A stretch of 60,982 nucleotides of DNA from an uncultured Geobacteraceae bacterium. Lineage in GTDB: Bacteria; Desulfobacterota; Desulfuromonadia; Geobacterales; Pseudopelobacteraceae. The translations under genes and the position numbers were made by a program. Below the pieces are notes generated by a model. The model saw nothing but the letters and a program-made list of their open reading frames with translations. It was not told where the DNA came from and searched no databases. Of this stretch, positions 37,869-46,708 are shown piece after piece (positions within the stretch are counted from its first letter, which is position 1; the number at the start of each line of letters is the position of its first letter). The stretch spans positions 1-60,982 of the forward strand of contig CAINRC010000125.1 in the NCBI GenBank assembly GCA_903852495.1. Direction: 5' to 3'.

Positions 37869-40451
37869 CTAAAACCTCGGTTTCACCCTGCGGGTCGGTA
37901 CTGCGCTCCAGGGGTCGTCCGGCCAGGGGTGCCGGGGGTACCGCCCCTTCAATTCTTTTTTTACCTGCTGATACGAACCATCCCAGAAGCCCCGCAAATC
38001 CCGGGTCACCTGAATCGGTCGGCCGGCCGGCGAAAGCAGATGCAGCAGCAGCGGCACCCTGCCGCCGCAGACAGCAGGCCCCACAGCCAGACCGAACAGT
38101 TCCTGAAGCTTTACCGCCAGCACCGGCATTTCACCGGCGTAATCAATGCGAACCCGTGAACCGCTGGGAACCGACTGGTGCGTCGGCGCCAACTCCTCCA
38201 GCTCCCGCTGCTGACGGTAATCAAGGCTCCGCCTCAGCAGCTCGGCAATATCAAGCTGGGCCAGCCGTTTTGCCGAATTGATCCCATCGAGATGGGGCGC
38301 CAGCCACCGGTCAAGCGAATCACACAACGCGGCATCGGAGACATCCGGCCACCCCAGCTCCGGATATGCGGAGCGGATCAGCATCATGCGCCCCTGCAGC
38401 TGACGGACAGCCTCATTCATGGGGAGCAGCGCCAAGGCGGACGCCTGTACAGCGGCGATCACCACCGGCACCGCCTGTGCCGCCGTCGGCACGACCGTAC
38501 CGGAAGAAAGCTGGATACTGCCGAGACCTTCAACCCACCGGGCCGAGATGCGCCCTTCACGGTCATCCCAGTTCACTCGCGTTTCACGCAGTATGTGGCT
38601 CGAACGCTCTTCGCGGATTACCGCCTCGGAAATTTCCGCCGCCAGGTGAATAATCGCTTCGGCCTGATTCCCTCCATCCAGCGCCGGAGCGACAATATAT
38701 TCGGCTGCCCTGACCGCGCAGCGCGGTGACAGACGCGCCCCGCGACCGCCGGTGAGCAGGTATCCCTCGCCGGACGCCCTGCGCCGTGCGACCCGGTCCG
38801 GATAGGCCGCAAGAAGCAGCCGGGAAACCTGTTCATCATCACACTCATAACGGTCATCCCCGCCAGCACCCCCCAGAATTCGCGCCAACTGGCGCGCAAC
38901 CCGGTCCACGTTTTTCGCGGCGGTCAGATCAATCGTCCGGTCGGCACCCCCGGAAGAACGCCATCGTTTGAGAGCATCCAGACGATCGGCAATATCGGAA
39001 CTGCTGGTGGAAATTCTGATACTGCCGACAGTGGTACGGAACAGATCCCGCTCCGACAACAGTGCTGCCACCTGACACCCCAGTCCTGTGCAGCCAAGCT
39101 CGCGGGAGCGGATCAGCAGGCGGCCGAGACGGGGATGCAGCGGCAGGCGCACCGCTTCACGGCCGGCAGCGGTGATACGCCCCGCATCATCGAAAAGGTC
39201 CAGTTCACGCAGCAGTCGGCCGGCCGACTCCACCGCCGCATCGGGCGGCATATCGAGCCAACCGGGCTGCCGTGGATCGGTGACGCCCCAGGCGGCAAGC
39301 TCAAGCAGCAGTTGGGACAGATCGGTGACGCTGATTTCCGGCGGCGTGTGCGGGACCATGGCATTCAGTGTATGGACGGTGTAGAGCCGATAGCAGACAC
39401 CGGGTGCCGTCCGCCCTGCCCTGCCGGCCCGCTGTTCGGCCGAAGCCCGCGATTCGCGCACCGTAACCAGCCGGTTCAGGCCGTTGCCCGGATCGTACTG
39501 CAGCCGGCGGGATACGCCGCAGTCAATAACGGTTCTTACCCCGTCAATGGTCAGGCTGGTTTCGGCGATACTGGTCGCCAGAACGACTTTGCGCTGTCTG
39601 CCCGCCTGAATAACCTTCTGCTGCTCGGCCATGGACAGATCACCGTACAGCTGGCAGACCAGGATATTCTCCGGAAGGGCTCCCGCTGCCGCAAGGTGCG
39701 CCGCACAGGAACGGATTTCACCGGAACCGGGCAGAAAGGCCAGAATGTCCCCTTCCGTTTCCCTCACAGCGCGCACAACTGCGGCGGCCACCCGCTGATC
39801 AAGACGGGTGTGCCCTTTTTCATCAAGGTATCTCATCTCCACCGGATAACAGCGCCCCTCGGAACTGATGATCGGAGCGTTGTCCAGCAGTCGGGACAGC
39901 GGCAGCAGATCAAGTGTCGCCGACATGATCATGATTTTGAGATCGGGACGGAGCTGCTGTACCTCCCGGCAAAGTGCCAGTCCGAGATCGGCATGAATGC
40001 TCCGTTCGTGGAACTCGTCGAAAATCACCATCGCCACGCCGGTAAGCGCCGGATCGCCCTGAATCCGGCGTGTCAGGATCCCCTCGGTGACCACTTCAAT
40101 TCTGGTTTTGCCGGAGGTGCGGCTGTCAAAGCGGATGGTGTAGCCGATTGTCTGACCGACCTCCTCGCCACGGCAGTGCGCCATCCAGCCGGCGGCGGAC
40201 ACCGCCGCAATGCGGCGCGGTTCCAGCATGATGATGCGGCCGGACTCCGGGGGGAGGTAATCAAGAAGGGCAACCGGAACACGGGTGGTTTTACCCGCCC
40301 CCGGCGGCGCATGAAGGATAACACTGTGACTGGTGCGGACTGATTCCAGGAGAGCCGGAAGGATATGGTCAATGGGGAGTTTATTCACAGCGATATACGG
40401 TGGCGGGTTGTCATGGATAGGAAACTCCCCGGTTTCAGGATGATACCTCAT
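37869..40451 (-). CDS. hrpB: ATP-dependent RNA helicase HrpB
   Basis: This 860-residue DEAH-type helicase has motif I HAPPGAGKTTRVP, motif II as DEFH (VIFDEFHERS) rather than DEAH, motif III MIMSATLD and motif VI QRAGRAGRTAPG. After these come the HA2 domain and the HrpB-specific C-terminal domain. Its cellular role is not well established. The frame begins 17 bases inside larE at an ATG with only a weak ribosome site; a GTG 21 codons later, just before KLPIDHILPAL where most HrpB proteins start, is an alternative. Confidence 0.92.
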   Translation of the reverse strand: MRYHPETGEFPIHDNPPPYIAVNKLPIDHILPALLESVRTSHSVILHAPPGAGKTTRVPVALLDYLPPESGRIIMLEPRRIAAVSAAGWMAHCRGEEVGQTIGYTIRFDSRTSGKTRIEVVTEGILTRRIQGDPALTGVAMVIFDEFHERSIHADLGLALCREVQQLRPDLKIMIMSATLDLLPLSRLLDNAPIISSEGRCYPVEMRYLDEKGHTRLDQRVAAAVVRAVRETEGDILAFLPGSGEIRSCAAHLAAAGALPENILVCQLYGDLSMAEQQKVIQAGRQRKVVLATSIAETSLTIDGVRTVIDCGVSRRLQYDPGNGLNRLVTVRESRASAEQRAGRAGRTAPGVCYRLYTVHTLNAMVPHTPPEISVTDLSQLLLELAAWGVTDPRQPGWLDMPPDAAVESAGRLLRELDLFDDAGRITAAGREAVRLPLHPRLGRLLIRSRELGCTGLGCQVAALLSERDLFRTTVGSIRISTSSSDIADRLDALKRWRSSGGADRTIDLTAAKNVDRVARQLARILGGAGGDDRYECDDEQVSRLLLAAYPDRVARRRASGEGYLLTGGRGARLSPRCAVRAAEYIVAPALDGGNQAEAIIHLAAEISEAVIREERSSHILRETRVNWDDREGRISARWVEGLGSIQLSSGTVVPTAAQAVPVVIAAVQASALALLPMNEAVRQLQGRMMLIRSAYPELGWPDVSDAALCDSLDRWLAPHLDGINSAKRLAQLDIAELLRRSLDYRQQRELEELAPTHQSVPSGSRVRIDYAGEMPVLAVKLQELFGLAVGPAVCGGRVPLLLHLLSPAGRPIQVTRDLRGFWDGSYQQVKKELKGRYPRHPWPDDPWSAVPTRRVKPRF

Positions 40452-41244
40452 TCATGGCACCGGTCCGGTAGCCTTGAAGATCCAGCGCCACGTAGGTGAA
40501 CCCGACAGACTTCACCAGCCGGACAATTTCATTCCGCAGAGGGCCGATCGCCCGCTGGAATTCCTGTTCACCCAGCTCGATCCTGGCCACATCCCCGTGG
40601 TAGCGGACCCGCAGTGTCAGGAAGCCGAGGCCGCGCAGCAGATCTTCGGCGCGTCCCACCTGACCGACCCGTTTCGCGGTAATGGCGGTGCCGTAGGGAA
40701 AACGGCTGGACAGACAGGCAAAGGCCGGCTTGTCCCAGTTGGCCAGCCCCAGTTCACGGGAAAGGTCGCGGATATTCTGCTTGGTAAAACCGGCCTCCTC
40801 CAGCGGACTGCGCACCTGTAATTCCTCCGCCGCCGTACGCCCCGGCCGGTGATCCCCCGCATCGTCGATGTTGGTTCCGTCCAGCACATACCCCAGCCCT
40901 TCCCGGTCAGCGATGGCACGCAGTTTTCCGAACAGTTCCTTTTTGCAGTAATAACAGCGGTTACGGGGATTGTGGCGAAATTCGGGAATATCCAGCTCTT
41001 CGGAAACTATCTCAAGATGCCGCCCGCCGATCTGCTCGGCAAGCGCGCGGGCTTCCCGCAGTTCACGCTCCGGATAGGTCTGGGAGGTCGCCGTAACCGC
41101 AAGCGCCCGCATCCCGAGCACGTCAGCCGCCACAGCAAACAGCAGCGTCGAATCCACACCGCCGGAAAAGCCGATGACACAGCCCCCCATGTCCGCCAGG
41201 ATCATGCGGAGACGTTCTGTTTTTTCCTGAAGCTGTATATCCAT
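40435..41244 (-). CDS. larE: LarE-type sulfur transferase
   Basis: This 269-residue PP-loop protein has the ATP motif GFSGGVDST at residues 25-33. LarE adenylates the carboxylates of a pyridine precursor and donates sulfur from its own cysteine to make the nickel-pincer cofactor of lactate racemase. The sacrificial Cys is present at position 177 in WDKPAFACLSSRFPYG. A second cluster, NRCYYCKKELF (C97, C100), is also there. No larA, larB or larC occurs in the window, so the cofactor may serve another enzyme or the partners lie elsewhere. It sits between the aldehyde dehydrogenase (17 bases away) and hrpB (overlap). Confidence 0.88.
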   Translation of the reverse strand: MDIQLQEKTERLRMILADMGGCVIGFSGGVDSTLLFAVAADVLGMRALAVTATSQTYPERELREARALAEQIGGRHLEIVSEELDIPEFRHNPRNRCYYCKKELFGKLRAIADREGLGYVLDGTNIDDAGDHRPGRTAAEELQVRSPLEEAGFTKQNIRDLSRELGLANWDKPAFACLSSRFPYGTAITAKRVGQVGRAEDLLRGLGFLTLRVRYHGDVARIELGEQEFQRAIGPLRNEIVRLVKSVGFTYVALDLQGYRTGAMNEVSS

Positions 41245-41261
41245 CCCGGCAGCTCCCCTTC

Positions 41262-42881
41262 CTACAGCATATAATCGGTTGAAAGAAAATGCGACTTGCG
41301 CTCCCGCACGATGCCGGAAATGATCTCCCGGTTGGCCTCGGTTTCCCGGGCGGCGACAACAATTCTGATGGAAAAGACCCGCAGGGCATCGGTAACGGAC
41401 TGGGTGCCGTCGGCAGAATTTTTCCGGCCGTTAAACGGGAAGCTGTCCGGGCTTCTCTGGCACTGGCTGTTGACGTTAATGCGGCAGACCTGGTTGACCA
41501 GCGCATCGATCAACTGGGCAAGCAGATCAGTATCCCGCCCGAATATGCTCGCCTGCTGGCCGTAATTCGACGCCACCACATAATCGATCGGCTCCCGGAT
41601 GTCGTCGAACACCACCACCGGAATAACCGGACCGAACTGTTCTTCATCGTAAATCCGCATGGCGGGGGTAACCGGGTACAGCAGGGTCGGATAAAAGAAC
41701 GAACCATTGCTGACGCCACCGCCCGGATTCACAATTTCGGCACCGAAACTCCGGGCGTCACTCACCAGTCCTTCCAGATATTCCGGTTTTTCCGGTTCCG
41801 GCAGCGGCGTAATGGTCACCCCATCATCCCACGGCATACCACACGACAGGGCAGAGATCCCTGCGGACATCCGCTTCAGGAAATCATCGGCAATCGAGCG
41901 ATGTACGAAGATGATTTTCAGCGCCGTACAGCGCTGGCCGTTGTAAGTAAGACTCCCCTGCAGGCATTCGGCCACCGCCAGATCGAGATCCGCATCCGGG
42001 AGGATCACCGCCGGATTTTTGGCATCCAGGCCGAGGACACAGCGGAGACGGTGCGGTCGGGGATGAAAGGCGCGCAGCGCATCCGCCACCTTGTGGGTGC
42101 CGATAAAGCCGAGCACATCCACCTGTCCAGACGCCATCAACGGAGGTACCACCGTTTCGCCTTCGCCGTACACGGTATTGACGACACCGGGCGGAAACGA
42201 ATCACGAAACGCTTCCAGCAGCGGTTGAAAGACCAGAACACCGAAACGGGGCGGCTTCAGGAGGATGGTGTTGCCCATAACCAGTGCCGGAATCAGGGTG
42301 GTAAAGGTTTCGTAGAGCGGGAAATTATAAGGGCCCATGCAGAGGACGACCCCCAGCGGGGCGCGGCGGATCTGGCCGATTATCCCCTGCTGGATGACAA
42401 AACGCGATGATACCCGGTCCAGCTCTTTCAGCGCTTCCAGGGTATCGCGGATATAGGTCACGGTCCGGTCGAACTCGCGTTCCGCTTCCAGTTGCGACTT
42501 GCCGATTTCCCACTGGAGCAGCGTGACAACCGCCGCACGCGTGGTCAGCAGGGCGGTGGTGAAGCGCTGTACCGCCTGGATCCGTTCACCCACCGACATG
42601 GTCGGCCAGACGCCGCGGCCATTGGAGTACGCCCGCACCGCCACAGCCAGCGTTTCAAGCGCCGCCGCTTCCGTCAGCAGCGGTGCTTCGCCGACCACCA
42701 GCTGACGATCTCCCTCTCGAGTGCGCACCCGGACCGGTGAAAGCACCTCCTGCAGTGCCCCCTCCCATCTGCGCAGTTCACCGTCAATCAGGTAGGTATC
42801 CTGCCTGATCGGCTGCCAGGAACGAAATTGTTCGGGGATCTGATCTGCTTCCGGGAAAATTGTTGCGATTTTCTGAACCAT
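41262..42881 (-). CDS. GapN-like NADP-dependent aldehyde dehydrogenase
   Basis: This 539-residue ALDH-superfamily enzyme is closest in pattern to non-phosphorylating glyceraldehyde-3-phosphate dehydrogenase. The cofactor/catalytic Asn is in GPYNFPLYE (N186), the nucleophile is Cys318 in YNGQRCTALK, and the C-terminal region with SQCQRSPDSFPFNGRKNSADGTQSV is GapN-like. The loop that normally reads LELGGK and carries the general-base Glu here reads VLGLDAKNP (residues 282-290), with no Glu in that position. The substrate is therefore uncertain. The start lacks a clear Shine-Dalgarno sequence. First gene of an apparent operon with larE and hrpB. Confidence 0.82.
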   Translation of the reverse strand: MVQKIATIFPEADQIPEQFRSWQPIRQDTYLIDGELRRWEGALQEVLSPVRVRTREGDRQLVVGEAPLLTEAAALETLAVAVRAYSNGRGVWPTMSVGERIQAVQRFTTALLTTRAAVVTLLQWEIGKSQLEAEREFDRTVTYIRDTLEALKELDRVSSRFVIQQGIIGQIRRAPLGVVLCMGPYNFPLYETFTTLIPALVMGNTILLKPPRFGVLVFQPLLEAFRDSFPPGVVNTVYGEGETVVPPLMASGQVDVLGFIGTHKVADALRAFHPRPHRLRCVLGLDAKNPAVILPDADLDLAVAECLQGSLTYNGQRCTALKIIFVHRSIADDFLKRMSAGISALSCGMPWDDGVTITPLPEPEKPEYLEGLVSDARSFGAEIVNPGGGVSNGSFFYPTLLYPVTPAMRIYDEEQFGPVIPVVVFDDIREPIDYVVASNYGQQASIFGRDTDLLAQLIDALVNQVCRINVNSQCQRSPDSFPFNGRKNSADGTQSVTDALRVFSIRIVVAARETEANREIISGIVRERKSHFLSTDYML

Positions 42882-43244
42882 GGAAAGAGCTTTCGTAGGG
42901 TTGAAATGGGGAGTAGCGGTACTGCGAAAAACGGAGCAGCGCCCACGTTATACACAGGAACGGCTGAAAAGGCAACCGTTCGGCCGATTACTGCGGGTTA
43001 GAGAGGAGGAGCAGTATTTATGAAATTACAGCTAGATTGACCGGTTTGCCTTTTAGTTATAGTCCCCCTCCTGTTTTTAAGGAGGGGTTAGGGGTGGTTG
43101 CTTTTAAATTTCAACAAGTTTATGGATAAATAACTCAAACATTCAAATCCGACCACCCCCAGCCCCTCCTTAAAAACAGGAGGGGGGCTAAAATTTTCTT
43201 TTATCATGTGATATGATATCAACCGTCAAGTTCGGGAGGTACCA
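42882..43244. other. Intergenic stretch with the inverted-repeat element
   Basis: These 363 bases separate the divergent aldehyde dehydrogenase and radical SAM genes. The only structure I see is the long inverted repeat annotated separately. The left 170 bases have no convincing reading frame or clear promoter. The GGGAGG ribosome site of the radical SAM gene is at the right end. Confidence 0.6.
43051..43196. repeat. Inverted-repeat (MITE-like) element
   Basis: Two 39-base arms, at 43060-43098 and 43152-43190, are imperfect reverse complements over essentially their whole length and flank a 53-base AT-rich spacer. Each arm itself contains a small palindrome (CCCCTCC...GGAGGGG). The outer ends are TTTTAG/CTAAAA. 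A related half copy lies after hrpB. There is no coding capacity, so it would need a transposase in trans if mobile. In RNA the arms could fold into one long stem just ahead of the radical SAM gene. Confidence 0.75.
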
Positions 43245-44255
43245 ATGAAAGAAGCGATGTTTTACCAACGTGAGCAGGATCTGAAGGTGCGCTGCACCCT
43301 GTGCCGGTTCAACTGCCTGATCGCCGACGGCAGCCGGGGAATCTGCTCGGTGCGCGAGAACCGTGGCGGCACCCTGTACAGCCTGGTGTACGGCAAACTC
43401 TGCGCCGGGCATATTGACCCCATCGAGAAAAAGCCGCTCTTCCACGTCATGCCGGGGAGCAGATCCTTTTCCATCGCCACCGCCGGGTGCAACTTCGGCT
43501 GTCACCACTGCCAGAACTACAGCATCGCCCAGGTCGGCCCCCACGCTGCAATCCAGGGCACGGAACATACACCGCAGCAAATCGTGCAGCATGCCGTTAC
43601 CAACGGCTGCCGCTCCATCTCCTATACCTATACCGAACCGACCATCTTCTACGAATTTGCCTACGATACCGCCCGCCTCGCCCGGGAAGCGGGGCTCATG
43701 AATATTTTCGTCACCAACGGCTACATCAGCAAAGATGCTCTGACCGCCATCGCCCCCTTTCTGGACGCCGCCAATATCGACCTGAAAGGTTTTACGGAAG
43801 AGTTCTACCGCGACATCGTCCACGCCCGCCTGACCCCGGTGCTCGATTCCATCATCGAATATCGCAAACTGGGGATCTGGCTCGAAATCACCACCCTGGT
43901 TATTCCGGGGCTCAACGACTCCGACGCGGAACTGCGTGGTATAGCAGAGTTCATTTCCGCCAACCTGGGAGTCGACACCCCCTGGCACGTCAGTCAGTTC
44001 TACCCCACCCACAAGCTGACCAACCTCCCCCGGACGCCGGTAGAGACCCTGCGCAGAGCGCGGGACATCGGACGTGCCGCCGGCCTGAATTACGTCTATG
44101 AAGGAAACGTACCGGGCAGCGGTGGTGAAAATACCACCTGTCCATCCTGCACGGCCCTGCTGATCAAACGCCACGGCTACAGCATCGAAATGAACCGGAT
44201 CAAAGGGGGGCTCTGCCCCGACTGCGGCGTTGTCATAGCTGGGATTAGCCTGTGA
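43245..44255 (+). CDS. amrS: AmmeMemoRadiSam-system radical SAM enzyme
   Basis: This 336-residue protein has the PflA-like motif TAGCNFGCHHCQN (CX3CX2C) after an N-terminal Cys cluster (CTLCRFNC) and DIEKKP-like 'PIEKKPLFHV'. The C-terminal tail carries two CxxC pairs (CPSC and CPDC). This set is typical of the AmmeMemoRadiSam radical SAM protein, found in genomes that also encode AMMECR1 and Memo proteins. Neither partner is within the window. The natural reaction of the system was not known to me. The ATG has GGGAGG five bases upstream; the inverted repeat ends about 50 bases before it. Confidence 0.88.
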   Translation: MKEAMFYQREQDLKVRCTLCRFNCLIADGSRGICSVRENRGGTLYSLVYGKLCAGHIDPIEKKPLFHVMPGSRSFSIATAGCNFGCHHCQNYSIAQVGPHAAIQGTEHTPQQIVQHAVTNGCRSISYTYTEPTIFYEFAYDTARLAREAGLMNIFVTNGYISKDALTAIAPFLDAANIDLKGFTEEFYRDIVHARLTPVLDSIIEYRKLGIWLEITTLVIPGLNDSDAELRGIAEFISANLGVDTPWHVSQFYPTHKLTNLPRTPVETLRRARDIGRAAGLNYVYEGNVPGSGGENTTCPSCTALLIKRHGYSIEMNRIKGGLCPDCGVVIAGISL

Positions 44256-44306
44256 ATGAGGTGGATGCGGGGCATTTTCAAACACGGCACAGTACCGAGC
44301 GGCACC

Positions 44307-44520
44307 ACTGGGGTCAGGCTTCCAAGATAGCAAGTTTGGCGTAACTCTACTTCTATCAACCGAAATCGTTCAGCCAGTTCATGTCAACTTGGAAGCCCCA
44401 GTCACTTCAGCAATTTTTAAACTTGTCAACTTGGAAGCCTGACCCCAGTCACCCTGACCCCAGTCACCCTGACCCCAGTCACCCTAAACTTGTCAACTTG
44501 GAAGCCTGACCCCAGTCACT
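44307..44520. repeat. Cluster of TGACCCCAGT / CAACTTGGAAGCC repeats
   Basis: The unit GTCAACTTGGAAGCCTGACC with a following CCAGTCAC tail occurs at 44422-44453 and 44489-44520, and a shortened copy lies at 44382-44405. One copy (44307-44326) is in the opposite orientation (ACTGGGGTCAGGCTTCCAAG). Between the two full copies GACCCCAGTCACCCT is repeated three times in tandem (44441-44485). The arrangement looks like a small expanding array of a dispersed, possibly REP-like element. Confidence 0.8.
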
Positions 44521-44540
44521 CTATAGTCACTTTTGCCGCC

Positions 44541-44714
44541 ATGGAGGAAATCTTCCGTATCAGGCCGGACGCCAGGATTATCATATCCAGCGGCTTCAAT
44601 GAAGATGAGCTGAGTAACCGCTTCTCCAATCTGCGCCCATCCGGGTTTATCCGCAAACCGTACAGCATGGCGGTACTTGAGGCAGAAATTCAGCGCGTCA
44701 TGCGGGAGGAGTGA
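44541..44714 (+). pseudogene. C-terminal half of a receiver domain
   Basis: About 57 residues beginning MEEIFRIRPDARIIISSGF and containing GFIRKPYSMAVLEAEI match the second half of a two-component receiver domain of the type found at the end of hybrid histidine kinases. It includes the Ser-Ser switch region and the invariant Lys-Pro-Tyr. The phospho-acceptor Asp half is missing. The frame upstream runs straight into the repeat cluster, so the gene was probably truncated there. A frame from TTG inside the repeat would encode 74 residues but has no ribosome site. Not expected to be functional. Confidence 0.75.
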
Positions 44715-44874
44715 GCAGAGAATGGCGGTATTCCGGGCAGACACCGGACTAGAGACAGATGCGCCATATTAGTTGATATGTGTACAACTCCGAAAAAATC
44801 TGCTATGAAAAACTGTGACAGGGTTAACACTATTCCCAAAGCATATTTTCAGCAGTTGTTGGCCGGAGGCTACT

Positions 44875-46708
44875 GTGCATCAAAAACGAATTTCTCCCCC
44901 CTCTCTGTTCGTTATGTTATCTGTTTTCCTGTTTATAGCCACTGCACCAGTTTTTGCCGACGTCATCCTGAAAGAAAATTCCTCTCCGCGTTTTGTTCAA
45001 CCTGTTTCAAAAAATGCCGAGAACGTCACAGTTATAACTTCTGATGATATCACACGCCGTAATGCCCACACTCTTGCAGAGCTACTGCAAACCGTTCCCG
45101 GCGTTCAATTGAGCTCAATGCGCACCCCGACCGCCGCCACCAGCTACACCATCCAGGGGACAGCGAATGAAGAGGTGCTGGTGCTGATCGACGGCATCCG
45201 CCAAAATGATTATGATCAGGGACGCACCCTGCTCGGCTTGATTCCTGTCCAGCAGATCGAGCGGATCGAAATCATCAAGGGCGCAGCATCCCCCGCTTGG
45301 GGAGCAGCGCCAGGGGGCGTGATAAATATCATAACCAAGACGCCTGTCCCGGATCGTACAGCAACCGGGATTGTTTCAGGCTCCATCGGTTCCGCTTTTA
45401 CCGCAGATACCCGGGCCGAACTGAGCGGCACTTATCATAGTATCGGCTACTACCTGACCGCCGGGAATCTCCGTTCCGACGGTCTTTCTACCAACACCGC
45501 CACCAACATGAACAATCTGTTCGGCAAGTTCTCTTACCTTCTCCCCGGCAGCGGCACGGTTACCTTGGGAGGATCGAACCTGAGCGCCCAGCCGGCATGA
45601 ACGAGGGAAATACGACCAGATGGGGATTTGTGCACCAAAACAATGAATACCGGCGCAGTAGCGGGTTCCTCAAGTTTTCAAAACCATTCGGAGATGCCTT
45701 CACCCTTGATATTGACGGCTATGTCACCGACCGGGATGACCGGACCAAATACGGCAGTGGCACACCGGGAGCCATAGTTATTATGAGTAATTTTGCTGTT
45801 CAGGATTCAAGTCGCGGCCTAAACAGTCGCCTTACCTGGGGGGACAGCCATCTAAACATGGTAACCGGGCTTGAGTATACCCACGTACAGGCTACGTACA
45901 AAAACCTGATGAGCACTGGTGCGCCAGAGTACGACCAAGGGTGGAACAGCTGGGCGCTGCACGGGACCGGGTCATACACCCGTGGCCGCCTGACGGTTGT
46001 TCCCGGCATCCGGATGGACCTGACCGGTATCGCCGGTGACAACCTCAGCTATACTCTCGGCTCATCCTACGTACTTGATCAGAATACAACCTTTCGCGCT
46101 TACGCGGCTCAAGGTTTCACCCCAATGGCTCCCCACACCCAGAGCGGCGGCCCCCAGAAGCTGAAAACCATTCAGGGGGGGTAGAAAGCAGCGCTGTTCC
46201 TTTCCTCTGGCTGAAAGGGACCCTGTTTTACAATACGCTGCGCGGCGGTTCACCATCCGGCACCCTGCCCAGTACCAACCAGAACCGCCAGGGGCTTGAA
46301 GTGGAAGCCCGTACCATGAAGTACTCCGGTGTTTTCCTGACCGGCGGCTACACGTACCTGTACGCAACCAACGCCGATACAGGAGATCAGCTGCATACCA
46401 CTGATCTGTTGACCGTCCCACCACATACGGTCAAGCTGGCCCTGAATTATGACCATCCCGGCTATGGTCTGCGCAGTACGCTGACCGGTAACTATGTCTG
46501 GTGGAATTCCCTTAACGGATATTCCGCCGGAGATTCTGGGATAATCTGGGACCTGAACCTTAATTGGAAGATGAAAGATAGATACGGACTGTCACCGGAA
46601 CTGTTCTGTACGGGGCACAATCTGTTTAACGGGGTACAAACTACTGATACGACCCTCTATACCAATGCAACTCGTTGGTTTGAAGGCGGAGTGAAGGTAA
46701 GGTTCTGA
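44875..46708 (+). pseudogene. TonB-dependent receptor (BtuB-sized), two frameshifts
   Basis: The gene starts at GTG with GGAGG upstream and a signal peptide (HQKRISPPSLFVMLSVFLFIATAPVFA). The plug domain is clear, with ENVTVITSDDITRRNAH, LLQTVPGVQLSS, VLVLIDGIRQND, IERIEIIKGAASPAWG and APGGVINIITK. Barrel strands follow in two other frames, ending in VKVRF with terminal Phe. Frame breaks occur near 45595 and at the G-tract 46175-46181. One extra base at each place restores a single 611-residue protein, the size of BtuB-type receptors. Sequence after the second break reads GGVESSAVPFLWLKGTLFYN, normal for the family. The ligand is unknown. The binding-protein gene overlaps its stop by one base. 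Confidence 0.85.
46175..46181 (+). other. Seven-G tract at the second frame break
   Basis: Seven consecutive G bases are followed at once by the stop codon that ends the middle reading frame. Eight G would continue the frame through the remaining barrel strands. The tract is therefore a candidate slippage site, a decay mutation or a sequencing miscount. Confidence 0.7.

Noticed and set aside
37791..38159. 122-codon plus-strand frame at the 3' end of hrpB
   Set aside because: It crosses the repeat and then runs antisense to hrpB; low protein character.
39135..40343. 402-codon plus-strand frame opposite hrpB
   Set aside because: Antisense of a well-supported helicase gene; no ribosome site or family motif.
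44441..44520. Possible CRISPR-like array
   Set aside because: The 15-base units are directly adjacent without spacers and there are no cas genes; it is a simple tandem repeat.
44760..44874. Cobalamin riboswitch before the BtuB-sized receptor
   Set aside because: The leader is only about 110 bases, and I found none of the conserved B12-box sequence.
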